Made by a program: the position numbers and the translations under genes
Assembly (NCBI RefSeq): GCF_947255005.1
Contig: NZ_CAMYFI010000003.1
Location: 1-64,000, forward strand
Direction of reading: 5' to 3'
From: an uncultured Tessaracoccus sp.
Lineage (GTDB): Bacteria; Actinomycetota; Actinomycetes; Propionibacteriales; Propionibacteriaceae
Length of the DNA stretch: 64,000 nt
Notes under the pieces: generated by a model
The model's input: only the letters and a program-made list of their open reading frames with translations
What the model was told of the DNA's origin: nothing
The model's database searches: none
Part shown: positions 1 through 7,219 of the stretch, one piece after another
Layout of the letters: each line of letters starts with the position of its first letter
Position numbering within the stretch: position 1 is the stretch's first letter

Positions 1-201
1 GATGGCCCCGGAGCCGCCGAAGAGATCGAGCACCGCCAACCCTGCGAGGTGCTCGTCGGCGGGTTCGTCGGCGGTGCCAAACCAGCTTGCCAACGCGGAG
101 AAGAGCGCTTCGCGAACGCGGTCGGTGGTGGGGCGGGTGCGGTCGCCTTTGGGTGTGGCGAGCCGGCGCCCTTTGGCGCTGCCCGCGATGATTCTGCTCA
201 T
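1..201 (-). CDS. rsmD: 16S rRNA (guanine966-N2)-methyltransferase RsmD, 5' part only
   Basis: The reverse strand reads MSRIIAGSAKGRRL, then TRPTTDRVREALFSAL, and runs off the window at LDLFGGSGA. These are the RsmD N-terminus and the start of the SAM-binding motif I (D-x-F-G-G-S-G). The family methylates the exocyclic N2 of G966 in 16S rRNA within assembled 30S subunits. Only 67 codons are present; the catalytic NPPY-type motif lies outside. The ATG at 201 overlaps the recG stop by four bases (ATGA), so translation is probably coupled to recG. A recG-rsmD order, often followed by coaD, is common in Actinobacteria. Confidence 0.93.
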   Translation of the reverse strand, partial: MSRIIAGSAKGRRLATPKGDRTRPTTDRVREALFSALASWFGTADEPADEHLAGLAVLDLFGGSGAI

Positions 202-2426
202 CCCTTCTCCAACCACTCGCCGGCGGCCACCTGCGCGGCCTGATCCAACAGGTCTGCCAGCAGCGGGTCGTCGCCCGCGCGGGGGTCGTCAACCACCCGC
301 TCAGCCAGCACCTTCGCCTGTTGGATGAGTTCAACGTCGGCGATCCGCAAGATCTTCAGCGACGATCCGCCCGACTGCCCCACGCCCAGCACGTCACCCT
401 CGCGCCGCAGCTCGAGGTCGACCTCCGCGAGGTGGAATCCGTCACGCGACCCCTCGACGGCCTCGAGGCGCGTGCGGGCCTGCTCATCCTCGTCTCGCAG
501 TGGCGCCATGAGCAGACACAGCCCTTTGTGGGAGCCCCTTCCGATGCGCCCGCGAAGCTGGTGCAGTTGTGAGATACCGAAGCGATCCGCATCCAGTACC
601 ACCATCACCGACGCGTTGGGCACGTCGACGCCAACCTCCACGACGGTGGTCGCCACGATCACGTCTACCTCACCCGCTGAAAAGGCGCGCATCGTCTCGT
701 CGCGTTCTGCCGTGGGTTGCTGACCGTGCACCATGCCGATGCGCAAACCTTCGAGCGGCCCAGATTCGAGCTTGGCGGCCAGCTCAGTCACGGACGCCAG
801 CATGCGCTGCTCGTCGCCCTTGATGGACGTCTGTTCCGGGGTGATCGCAGGACAAACGACGAAGGCCTGCCGCCCGGCGGCAACCTCTTCCCGGATGCGT
901 TCCCACGCGCGATCCACCCAGGCAGGGTGCCGCAGAGTGTTCACGAACACGGTCTGCACGTCCTCGCGGCCCCGTGGGAGCTGCCGCAGCTCGGAGACGG
1001 CGAGATCACCGAAAATCGTCATGGCGATCGAGCGAGGAATCGGGGTGGCGGTCATGACGAGCGTGTGCGGCTTGTGGGAGGCTTTCTTGCTCAATGCCGC
1101 ACGCTGTTCGACGCCGAAGCGGTGCTGCTCGTCAATCACGACGAGCCCAAGGTCAAAGAACGTCACCGGGTTGGAGAACAACGCGTGCGTACCGACGACG
1201 ATGCCCGCCTCGCCGGTGACGATACAGTTGAGCGCCTCGCGCTTCTCCGCCGTCGACATGGAGCCGGTGAGCAGCGTCACGTGCGTGCCTCGAGGCTGCG
1301 CCAGAGTGCGCCCCTCACCGAGCTCTCCGAGCATGGTCTTGATCGAGCCAAAATGCTGCTTGGCAAGCACCTCCGTGGGCGCGACGAGCACGGCCTGCCC
1401 ACCGGCGTCGACCACCGCACACATAGCCCTGAGTGCGACGAGAGTCTTCCCAGAACCCACTTCCCCCTGCAGCAGTCGGTGCATCGGAGTGGAGCGCGCC
1501 AACTCGTCGAAGATGGTCTCCCCGACGCTACGCTGGTCGTCGGTGAGCGCAAAGGGCAGGCGTTCGTCGAGCGTATCGAGGAGCCCGCCGGCGGTGCGCG
1601 TGCGGGGCGAGGCAGCTTCCGAAGCCATGGTCGCACGACGGTGGGCCATCGCCAGCTGGATGCCGAACGCCTCGTCAAAGCGCAGTCGATCGATGCCTCG
1701 CCCCGCCTCGGCCACGTCGACGGGCTCATGCACGCTGCGCAGCGCCTCCTCGAAGGTTGGTTGCCCCGCTTCCTCGAGCACCCACTGCGGCAAGGTTTCG
1801 CCGTCGATGGTGGGCAGCAGCATCTGAATGGTCTCGGCCACCATCCAGGTTTGAAATGTCGATGTGGCCGGGTAGATGCCCACCATCGTCGCCCGCTGCG
1901 CCATCCGCCCCATCGCTTGGCGGTTGTCTTCCCCGGCTTGCTGTTTCGCTGAGCGCTTGCGGTCTTTCCTGCCGGTGATGCGGGCGCCGTCGAGCATGAC
2001 GAAGTCGGGATGACTCAGCTGGAGCTGATCTCGAAACACGCTCACTTTGCCGGCGAACAACCCGCGGTCTCCCGGCCGGAGGAGGTTCTTCCAGTAATCT
2101 GCAAGAAATTGTGCCTTGGCGCCCGGCACGAACAGCGTGACGCTCAGCTCGCGCCCCGCTTCGTCTGCGATAGTGGCGACGACGCGCGTCTTGCGGCCGT
2201 ACACGACGGAAGAATGCACCACTTTGGCGATGACGGCCACGTCCTCGCCCTCGCGCAGGTTCTGAAACGACGACATCTGCGTACCCGAGATGTACCGACG
2301 GGGCACGTGGCGCAGCAGGTCGTCGAGGGTGTGCAGCCCGATGGCGGCTAGCTTCTTCGCGGTGGCGGCCCCGACAACGTCGGGGAGGCTCCGCGCGAGT
2401 TCGCGGTAGATCGGGGTGCGGAACAT
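198..2426 (-). CDS. recG: ATP-dependent DNA helicase RecG
   Basis: 742 aa, slightly longer than E. coli RecG. An N-terminal wedge/OB region (about 45-150) precedes a superfamily 2 helicase core: Walker A GEVGSGKT (321-328), DEQH box DEQHRFG (432-438), TATPIPRS motif III (459-466) and QLRGRIGRG motif VI near residue 640. RecG reverses stalled replication forks and migrates Holliday junctions. The ATG at 2426 has no convincing Shine-Dalgarno but sits 7 nt behind TAGGCT, so the message is probably leaderless with its own promoter; a strong palindrome separates it from rpmB. It overlaps rsmD by 4 bp at the 3' end. Identification is firm; leaderless initiation is inferred. Confidence 0.97.
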   Translation of the reverse strand: MFRTPIYRELARSLPDVVGAATAKKLAAIGLHTLDDLLRHVPRRYISGTQMSSFQNLREGEDVAVIAKVVHSSVVYGRKTRVVATIADEAGRELSVTLFVPGAKAQFLADYWKNLLRPGDRGLFAGKVSVFRDQLQLSHPDFVMLDGARITGRKDRKRSAKQQAGEDNRQAMGRMAQRATMVGIYPATSTFQTWMVAETIQMLLPTIDGETLPQWVLEEAGQPTFEEALRSVHEPVDVAEAGRGIDRLRFDEAFGIQLAMAHRRATMASEAASPRTRTAGGLLDTLDERLPFALTDDQRSVGETIFDELARSTPMHRLLQGEVGSGKTLVALRAMCAVVDAGGQAVLVAPTEVLAKQHFGSIKTMLGELGEGRTLAQPRGTHVTLLTGSMSTAEKREALNCIVTGEAGIVVGTHALFSNPVTFFDLGLVVIDEQHRFGVEQRAALSKKASHKPHTLVMTATPIPRSIAMTIFGDLAVSELRQLPRGREDVQTVFVNTLRHPAWVDRAWERIREEVAAGRQAFVVCPAITPEQTSIKGDEQRMLASVTELAAKLESGPLEGLRIGMVHGQQPTAERDETMRAFSAGEVDVIVATTVVEVGVDVPNASVMVVLDADRFGISQLHQLRGRIGRGSHKGLCLLMAPLRDEDEQARTRLEAVEGSRDGFHLAEVDLELRREGDVLGVGQSGGSSLKILRIADVELIQQAKVLAERVVDDPRAGDDPLLADLLDQAAQVAAGEWLEKG

Positions 2427-2433
2427 AAGTGAA

Positions 2434-2439
2434 AGCCTA
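2434..2439 (-). promoter_or_regulatory. -10 box of recG, leaderless layout
   Basis: Minus-strand TAGGCT, a 7-nt spacer (TTCACTT), then the recG ATG. TANNNT placed 6-7 nt before a start codon with no SD is the usual signature of a leaderless actinobacterial transcript. Confidence 0.55.
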
Positions 2440-2449
2440 CCGAGATACG

Positions 2450-2481
2450 AAACGAGGCGGTCTCGAGAGACCGCCTCGTTT
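2450..2481. terminator. Perfect 32-bp palindrome between rpmB and recG
   Basis: The two 16-base halves are exact reverse complements, centred on TCGA and GC-rich in the middle (GAGGCGGTCTC). It lies 19 bp after the rpmB stop and upstream of recG, where an intrinsic terminator for rpmB is expected. The run after the hairpin on the minus strand is only TTT, so termination would depend mainly on stem stability. Confidence 0.7.
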
Positions 2482-2499
2482 ATTACGCATTATGCAGCG

Positions 2500-2688
2500 T
2501 CACTTTGCCAGGATCTTGCCCGACTTGATGCACGCTGTGCAGGCGTTGATCTTCTTGGCACGCCCGCTGACGGACGCGCTCACCGGCTGGATGTTGGGGT
2601 TCCAGCGGCGCTTGGTCTTCTTCTTGGACCAAGGGACGTTGTGGCCAAAGCCGGGACCCTTGGCGCAGATGTCACACACGGCAGCCAT
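2500..2688 (-). CDS. rpmB: 50S ribosomal protein L28, zinc-ribbon (C+) form
   Basis: 62 aa beginning MAAVCDICAKGPGFGHNV, with SRKKT-like basic motifs and ending near CTACIKSGKILAK. The two CxxC pairs (CDIC at 5-8 and CTAC near 51-54) mark the zinc-binding version of L28; Actinobacteria often also carry a zinc-free paralogue used under zinc limitation. The ATG at 2688 is preceded by AAGGAG at good spacing, which decides the start over an upstream in-frame option. It stands alone between rne and recG, with its own promoter upstream and a hairpin downstream. Confidence 0.95.
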   Translation of the reverse strand: MAAVCDICAKGPGFGHNVPWSKKKTKRRWNPNIQPVSASVSGRAKKINACTACIKSGKILAK

Positions 2689-2735
2689 CAGAATCTCCTT
2701 GATAGAACGGGGCGTTGCGCTCAGGCAACCGCACA

Positions 2736-2765
2736 AGCCTAACCTGAATTCGCTCGCCCGCACAA
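2736..2765 (-). promoter_or_regulatory. Probable rpmB promoter
   Basis: Minus strand: TTGTGC (-35, 2760-2765), an 18-nt spacer, then TAGGCT (-10, 2736-2741), about 47 nt before the rpmB start. The rest of the 160-bp gap after rne shows nothing else I can support. Confidence 0.5.
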
Positions 2766-2850
2766 ATCCGACCGTTATCCTCCACACGCAGCCGACACTG
2801 CCCGTGTTCCAAGAGTTTTCGGCAGGAGTGGAGGAAAACGGTCATTACCG

Positions 2851-5397
2851 TTAGCGCTTGCGACGCCGACGCTGGGGGCGGTCGCCGCCGTCTGCTGGTG
2901 CCTGGGAATCGGTGGGTTCCTCGAATTTGATGTAGCCCTGACCGTGGCAGTGCTCGCACTCCTCGGTGAACGCCTCGGCCAAGCCGGTGCCGATGCGCTT
3001 GCGCGTCATCTGCACGAGGCCGAGGCTCGTGACCTCCGCCACCTGGTGACGGGTGCGGTCGCGGCCGAGGCATTCAATGAGGCGTCGCAGCAGCAGCTCG
3101 CGGTTACTGGGGAGGACCATATCGATGAAGTCGACAACGATGATGCCGCCCAGGTCGCGTAGCCGCAGCTGGCGGACAATTTCCTCAGCAGCCTCGAGGT
3201 TGTTTGACGTCACCGTGGCCTCGAGGTTACCGCCCGAACCCGTGAAACGTCCGGTGTTCACGTCGATCACCGTCATGGCCTCGGTGCGATCGATCACGAG
3301 CGAGCCGCCCGAGGGAAGGAACACCTTGCGGTCAAGCGCCTTGGCGATCTGCTCGTCGATGCGGTGCACCGCGAAGACGTCCTTGCCATCCTCGCCCGGC
3401 TCGTAACGTCGCACACGATCCAGCAGGTTCGGAGCGACGTGCCCGACATACGCCGAGATGGCGTCGTAGGCGTCCTCGGGCCCGCCGTCGCCCTGAACCT
3501 GAATCTGCTCGAAGTCCTCGGTGAAAAGGTCGCGGATGATACGTAGCGTGAGATCGGGTTCGGTGTAGAGCGCGTGGGGCGCTCCCCCTTGTTTCGAGCG
3601 CTTCTCGATGACCTCCCACTGCGCTTTCAGTCGACTGATGTCACGCACCAAATCTTCTTCACCGACGCCCTCGGCCGCCGTGCGGACGATCACCGACTCC
3701 TCGTCGGAGATGTGGTTGTTAAGCACGTTGCGCAAGCGTGAACGCTCGGTGTCGGGCAGCTTGCGGGAGATGCCGGAGAGGTGGCCGCCCGGCGAATAGA
3801 CGATGTAGCGGCCAGGCAGCGAGATGTGATGCGTGAGCCTGGCGCCCTTCTGCCCCACCGGGTCTTTCGTGACCTGCACGACGATGGTCTGCCCGGACTT
3901 GAGCACATTCTCAACCTTGCGGTCTTCGCCCGTCACGCCGAAGGACTCCCAGTCGACCTCACCCGCGTACAGCACAGCATTGCGTCCACGTCCGATGTCG
4001 ATGAAGGCCGCCTCCATGCTCGGCAGCACGTTCTGGATCTTGCCAAGGTAGATATTGCCAATCAGCGACGACGCCGACGGGCGGTCGACGTAGTGCTCAA
4101 CCAAAATGTCGTCCTCGAGCACGGCGAGCTGCGTGTACTCCTCGCCCTGTCGCACCACGAGCTTGCGGTTGACGGATTCACGTCTCGCGAGGAACTCGGC
4201 CTCGCTCAGGATGGGGGCGCGACGACGACCCGCGGCACGCGATTCCTTGCGACGTTGACGCTTGGCCTCCATCCGCGTGGAGCCTTCGATGCCAGTGACC
4301 TCATCGTCGCCCGAATCGGAGCTGCCGCCTCCTCCCCGGCGACGGCGACGCCTGCGACGGCGCGACGTGGCGTGCTCACCGTTGTCGCCGTTGTCTTCGT
4401 CGTCCTTGCTCTTCTCGTCGTCGGAGCCATCGTCGGACTGATCGCTCGACTTCTCCGCGTTGTCGTCGGAGTCGTCGTCGCTGTTGTCGTCGGAATCGTC
4501 ATCGTTGTCGTCGTTGTCGCGGTTGTTGTTACCGCGACGACGGCGCCGGCCGCCGCGTCGACGACGGCGCCTCGACGGCTTGTCCTCCGACTGATTGTCG
4601 TCGCTCGAGTCGTTGTCTTGCGACTCGGACTCGTCGTTCTCGTCGTTCTCGTCGCTGGAGTCGGACTGTTGCGCCTTGTCGGCGGCATCCTCGTCGTCGG
4701 ACTGGTCGTCCTCGTCATCGTCACCGCCAGCGATTGCCCCCGCAAGCTCGGCGAGCTGCTTGTCGCGGTCCTCGCTGCTCATGAACGGGTTGGCGACCAC
4801 CTCGCGACGAGTCTGCGCCAGCTTCTCAGCCTCGGCCAGTTTGGCCGACACGTCGTCTTCCTCGTCGCTCTCTCCCGCAACCTCATCTTGGGTGGCCTCG
4901 GTGGACGACGTCAGCGTATCTTCGGCTGGGGCTTCACTCTTGGACGAGCGACTGCGACGACTCCGGCTGGGCTTCTCTTCCGCAGGAGCCTCCTCCGTCG
5001 GCACATCCGCCGCGGTTTCTTCCGCACGCTTGGAAGAGCTTCGACGGCGCGTCGGTTTATTCTCCTCGGCTGCGGGCTCCTCGGCAGACGCCGATTCCTG
5101 GGCGAGTGTTTCAGCCTGCTTCGGCGCGTCGCCGGTGACAACGACGGCCTCGTCTGCCGCGGCTGGCGCGGTCTTGCGGGTGGCGCGGCGCCTGGCGGGG
5201 CGCTTAGGTGCCTCCTCGCTCACTGCCGCGGCCGGCTGCGCTGCGTCGGATTCCACCTGCGCCGCGCTAGTTTGCGCCTCCGCAACGCTCACTTCCACTT
5301 TCGCCGGGGCGCCTGCCGGGCGCGAGGCGGCGCGTCGACGACGCGGGCGCGCGGATTCAGATGGCTCGTTAGATTCGGGTACGACCTCGTCGGTCAT
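2851..5397 (-). CDS. rne: Ribonuclease E/G family endoribonuclease
   Basis: 848 aa. Residues 1-215 are Ala/Glu/Arg-rich, 217-348 are strongly acidic (runs of D, S, N) broken by Arg-Gly clusters (276-289 and 346-358), and 400-848 hold the catalytic part: S1-like region (about 435-520), the Mg-binding aspartates in IDVNTGRF (711-718) and VVDFIDM (754-760), and the zinc-link cysteines in CEHCHGQG (814-821). The enzyme cleaves AU-rich single-stranded RNA in mRNA decay and rRNA/tRNA processing. The N-terminal rather than C-terminal scaffold is typical of actinobacterial RNase E. The ATG at 5397 has AAGGAG 9 nt upstream. The gene is followed by rpmB, not by rplU-rpmA as in many relatives. Confidence 0.95.
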   Translation of the reverse strand: MTDEVVPESNEPSESARPRRRRAASRPAGAPAKVEVSVAEAQTSAAQVESDAAQPAAAVSEEAPKRPARRRATRKTAPAAADEAVVVTGDAPKQAETLAQESASAEEPAAEENKPTRRRSSSKRAEETAADVPTEEAPAEEKPSRSRRSRSSKSEAPAEDTLTSSTEATQDEVAGESDEEDDVSAKLAEAEKLAQTRREVVANPFMSSEDRDKQLAELAGAIAGGDDDEDDQSDDEDAADKAQQSDSSDENDENDESESQDNDSSDDNQSEDKPSRRRRRRGGRRRRRGNNNRDNDDNDDDSDDNSDDDSDDNAEKSSDQSDDGSDDEKSKDDEDNGDNGEHATSRRRRRRRRRGGGGSSDSGDDEVTGIEGSTRMEAKRQRRKESRAAGRRRAPILSEAEFLARRESVNRKLVVRQGEEYTQLAVLEDDILVEHYVDRPSASSLIGNIYLGKIQNVLPSMEAAFIDIGRGRNAVLYAGEVDWESFGVTGEDRKVENVLKSGQTIVVQVTKDPVGQKGARLTHHISLPGRYIVYSPGGHLSGISRKLPDTERSRLRNVLNNHISDEESVIVRTAAEGVGEEDLVRDISRLKAQWEVIEKRSKQGGAPHALYTEPDLTLRIIRDLFTEDFEQIQVQGDGGPEDAYDAISAYVGHVAPNLLDRVRRYEPGEDGKDVFAVHRIDEQIAKALDRKVFLPSGGSLVIDRTEAMTVIDVNTGRFTGSGGNLEATVTSNNLEAAEEIVRQLRLRDLGGIIVVDFIDMVLPSNRELLLRRLIECLGRDRTRHQVAEVTSLGLVQMTRKRIGTGLAEAFTEECEHCHGQGYIKFEEPTDSQAPADGGDRPQRRRRKR
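4324..4725 (-). repeat. Low-complexity acidic and Arg-Gly tract inside RNase E
   Basis: Codes for RNase E residues 225-358: repeated Asp/Ser/Asn codons (GAC, TCC, AAC) interrupted by two Arg-rich clusters. It shows at DNA level as gtcgtc/ttgtcg repeats. Length variation between strains would be expected; the tract is probably an intrinsically disordered RNA- or protein-binding scaffold. Confidence 0.7.
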
Positions 5398-5619
5398 GGA
5401 GAAACTCCTTACGCGCTCGATGCGCGGACGGGCACAACCGTGTTGTGCCGAAAACCTATGATCCCCAGGCGCTACGTGGCAGTCGCGTGCATACCCATGT
5501 CGCGGTGCAGCCCAGTGCTTCCCGGTGGCGCCGGCGGCGCCTTGACCTGCAGCCATCTTCGCACACGAAACCAAAGATGTGCCACATCGACGCGACCCTC
5601 TCAGCGCTTTCGCGCATCT

Positions 5620-6318
5620 TCAGGGGCGCAGCGGGTCACCGATTTCACCGCCTGCGAGCGGGCCCTGGCAGATGCGTCGCAGCAACGGCTGCCCCACGAG
5701 AGCGGGCTCCAGCGAGCGCAGGGCGGTGACCACATCGTCGGGGCGAACCAGCGGCACGGTGTGCAGCAAGCGCATCGTCAGCAGCTGAGCATCGGTGGCG
5801 CAGTGCAGCACTGCGGCTCGCGCGTCGAAGGTGCGGGGGCCGTTCTTCGTCATGCGCTGCACCTCGTGACTGCCTTCAGTGAGGAACCGCGCGACGGCGC
5901 CCTCCAGCGTGGCCGAGTCGACATCGGGCAGCGATACCTCCCAGTCTGAGGCCTGCAGCAGGTCACCGAGTGAGTCCGGCACCGCATCAGCCGCGTCAAT
6001 GACAACGAAACCGTTCGGCAGCGACGAGTTCAGCGCTTCCTGCACCTTCTCCGGCGAGCAGCGCTGGGCCAGCCCGAGCTCTACGTATTCCGCCTCAGAC
6101 GCGGCAGAGGTGGGCGCGGCGTTGGCGTAGGAGATACGCGGGTGCGGGTTGAAGCCCGACGAGTATGCCATCGGCACATCGGCCCGGCGCAGCGCGCGCT
6201 CGAGTGCGCGGCCAAAATCACGATGCGACGTGAACCTCGCGGCACCGCGTTTAGCGTAGCGGAGGCGAAGTTTCTGCACCGGGGGTGGCTGTTGGGGAGG
6301 CTGCTTTCGCTTACTCAC
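5620..6318 (-). CDS. DUF2344 / TIGR03936-type radical SAM-associated protein
   Basis: 232 aa. The segment RLRYAKRGAARFTSHRDF followed by ALRRADVPMAYSSGFNPHP matches the DUF2344 family, found beside or fused to B12-binding radical SAM proteins of the TIGR03960 type. That partner is two genes upstream here. Biochemical function is not established; a role in RNA or ribosome modification has been suggested from its usual neighbours. The start is a GTG at 6318 (VSKRKQPPQ); no good SD is visible, and a hairpin (6320-6360) abuts the start. A Pro/Gln-rich stretch (6-14) precedes the conserved domain. Confidence 0.85.
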   Translation of the reverse strand: MSKRKQPPQQPPPVQKLRLRYAKRGAARFTSHRDFGRALERALRRADVPMAYSSGFNPHPRISYANAAPTSAASEAEYVELGLAQRCSPEKVQEALNSSLPNGFVVIDAADAVPDSLGDLLQASDWEVSLPDVDSATLEGAVARFLTEGSHEVQRMTKNGPRTFDARAAVLHCATDAQLLTMRLLHTVPLVRPDDVVTALRSLEPALVGQPLLRRICQGPLAGGEIGDPLRP

Positions 6319-6319
6319 G

Positions 6320-6360
6320 GGGCATCACTCTACCGGGCGCGAGCGCCCCGGAAGATGCCC
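6320..6360. terminator. Nested hairpin between lipoprotein gene and DUF2344 gene
   Basis: Outer arms GGGCATC (6320-6326) and GATGCCC (6354-6360) enclose CCGGGCGC/GCGCCCCGG. It starts 4 bp after the lipoprotein stop and ends one base before the DUF2344 GTG. It could attenuate downstream transcription or mask the ribosome site of the next gene; there is no T-run. Confidence 0.5.
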
Positions 6361-6364
6361 TGCG

Positions 6365-7204
6365 TCACAGGTGCGCGTTGATCGCTTCGACGAGTGCTTT
6401 TGATTCCACATTCTGCCAGTCGGGCCGCAGGGCCACCTTGCCGTCGGCGACGACAACCAGTTCCTCGTTGGAAACTGAGATAACGTGGCCCGACGGTAAG
6501 TCACCCACGACGCTCGCGATCTGCTCGGCAAGTTGCTCGGCTTTCACGCCGTCGGCGGGATGCACACTGAGCATGCGGTCCCCATCCTCAACCACCCCAA
6601 CCTTTCCGTCTTCAACAATGGGCGCAAGTTGCTGCAGGGAAAGAAGGCCACCCGCATTGCGTACCTCACCTCCCCCATCAGACCACGTCCTAACGCTGAT
6701 TGCGCAGCCCTTAGGCTGTGGCGCGTCGAACCACTCGCTCAGCTGGGGAGCCGGCCCGTGGGCGGCCATGTCGCAGCGTCCACTGTCCCACTTGACTTCC
6801 TGAGCGCCCCGACCGATTTCGTCGAACAGTGACGAGAAGGTCGCACCGTCGAAGGGAGGCTCACGGAATTGCTTGTACACATATAGGTCGAACGTACCTG
6901 TTCCGATGCGCTGCTGATACCGGAACTGCGTTACGCCCATGTCCAGATCCGCCACTCGCTCAAGCGCGCGTCGAACCACTCGTTGCGCCTCAGCCGGGCT
7001 CAGATCGTCACGTCCGTGCACCTTCGGGGCTGGCGCACTGGCCAACCCGCCTGCCGTGGCGTGGAACGTCACCTCGACGCGGTCCACGCCGTCGATGGCC
7101 CCCAGCTCCGAAACAAGCTGGGATTCCTGCCTGTCTTTATTCACGCCGCAACTCGCCAAAGCTAGAGCAGCCACAATGGCGACAATGCCTCGGATCACAC
7201 GCAT
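6365..7204 (-). CDS. Predicted lipoprotein of unknown function
   Basis: 279 aa. MRVIRG and a hydrophobic stretch lead to the lipobox LASC with Cys at residue 19, so the protein is probably exported and lipidated. The rest is soluble, and I recognise no domain in it. It is only 15 bp downstream of the radical SAM gene and 46 bp upstream of the DUF2344 gene, both same strand, so it appears embedded in that operon. The ATG at 7204 has no clear SD, consistent with translation in a polycistronic message. Confidence 0.75.
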   Translation of the reverse strand: MRVIRGIVAIVAALALASCGVNKDRQESQLVSELGAIDGVDRVEVTFHATAGGLASAPAPKVHGRDDLSPAEAQRVVRRALERVADLDMGVTQFRYQQRIGTGTFDLYVYKQFREPPFDGATFSSLFDEIGRGAQEVKWDSGRCDMAAHGPAPQLSEWFDAPQPKGCAISVRTWSDGGGEVRNAGGLLSLQQLAPIVEDGKVGVVEDGDRMLSVHPADGVKAEQLAEQIASVVGDLPSGHVISVSNEELVVVADGKVALRPDWQNVESKALVEAINAHL

Positions 7205-7219
7205 ACAACTAGTATGGCG

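Noticed and set aside
717..1952. 411-codon open frame opposite recG
   Set aside because: Antisense frame of high-GC coding DNA; RecG motifs on the other strand are complete.
4324..4725. Tandem DNA repeat or CRISPR-like array
   Set aside because: The repetition reflects Asp/Ser/Arg codons in RNase E; no regular repeat-spacer spacing.
3781..5949. 722-codon open frame opposite RNase E
   Set aside because: It is the mirror of the Asp/Ser/Arg-rich RNase E coding tract; its product is a Val/Leu/Arg low-complexity sequence without recognisable motifs.
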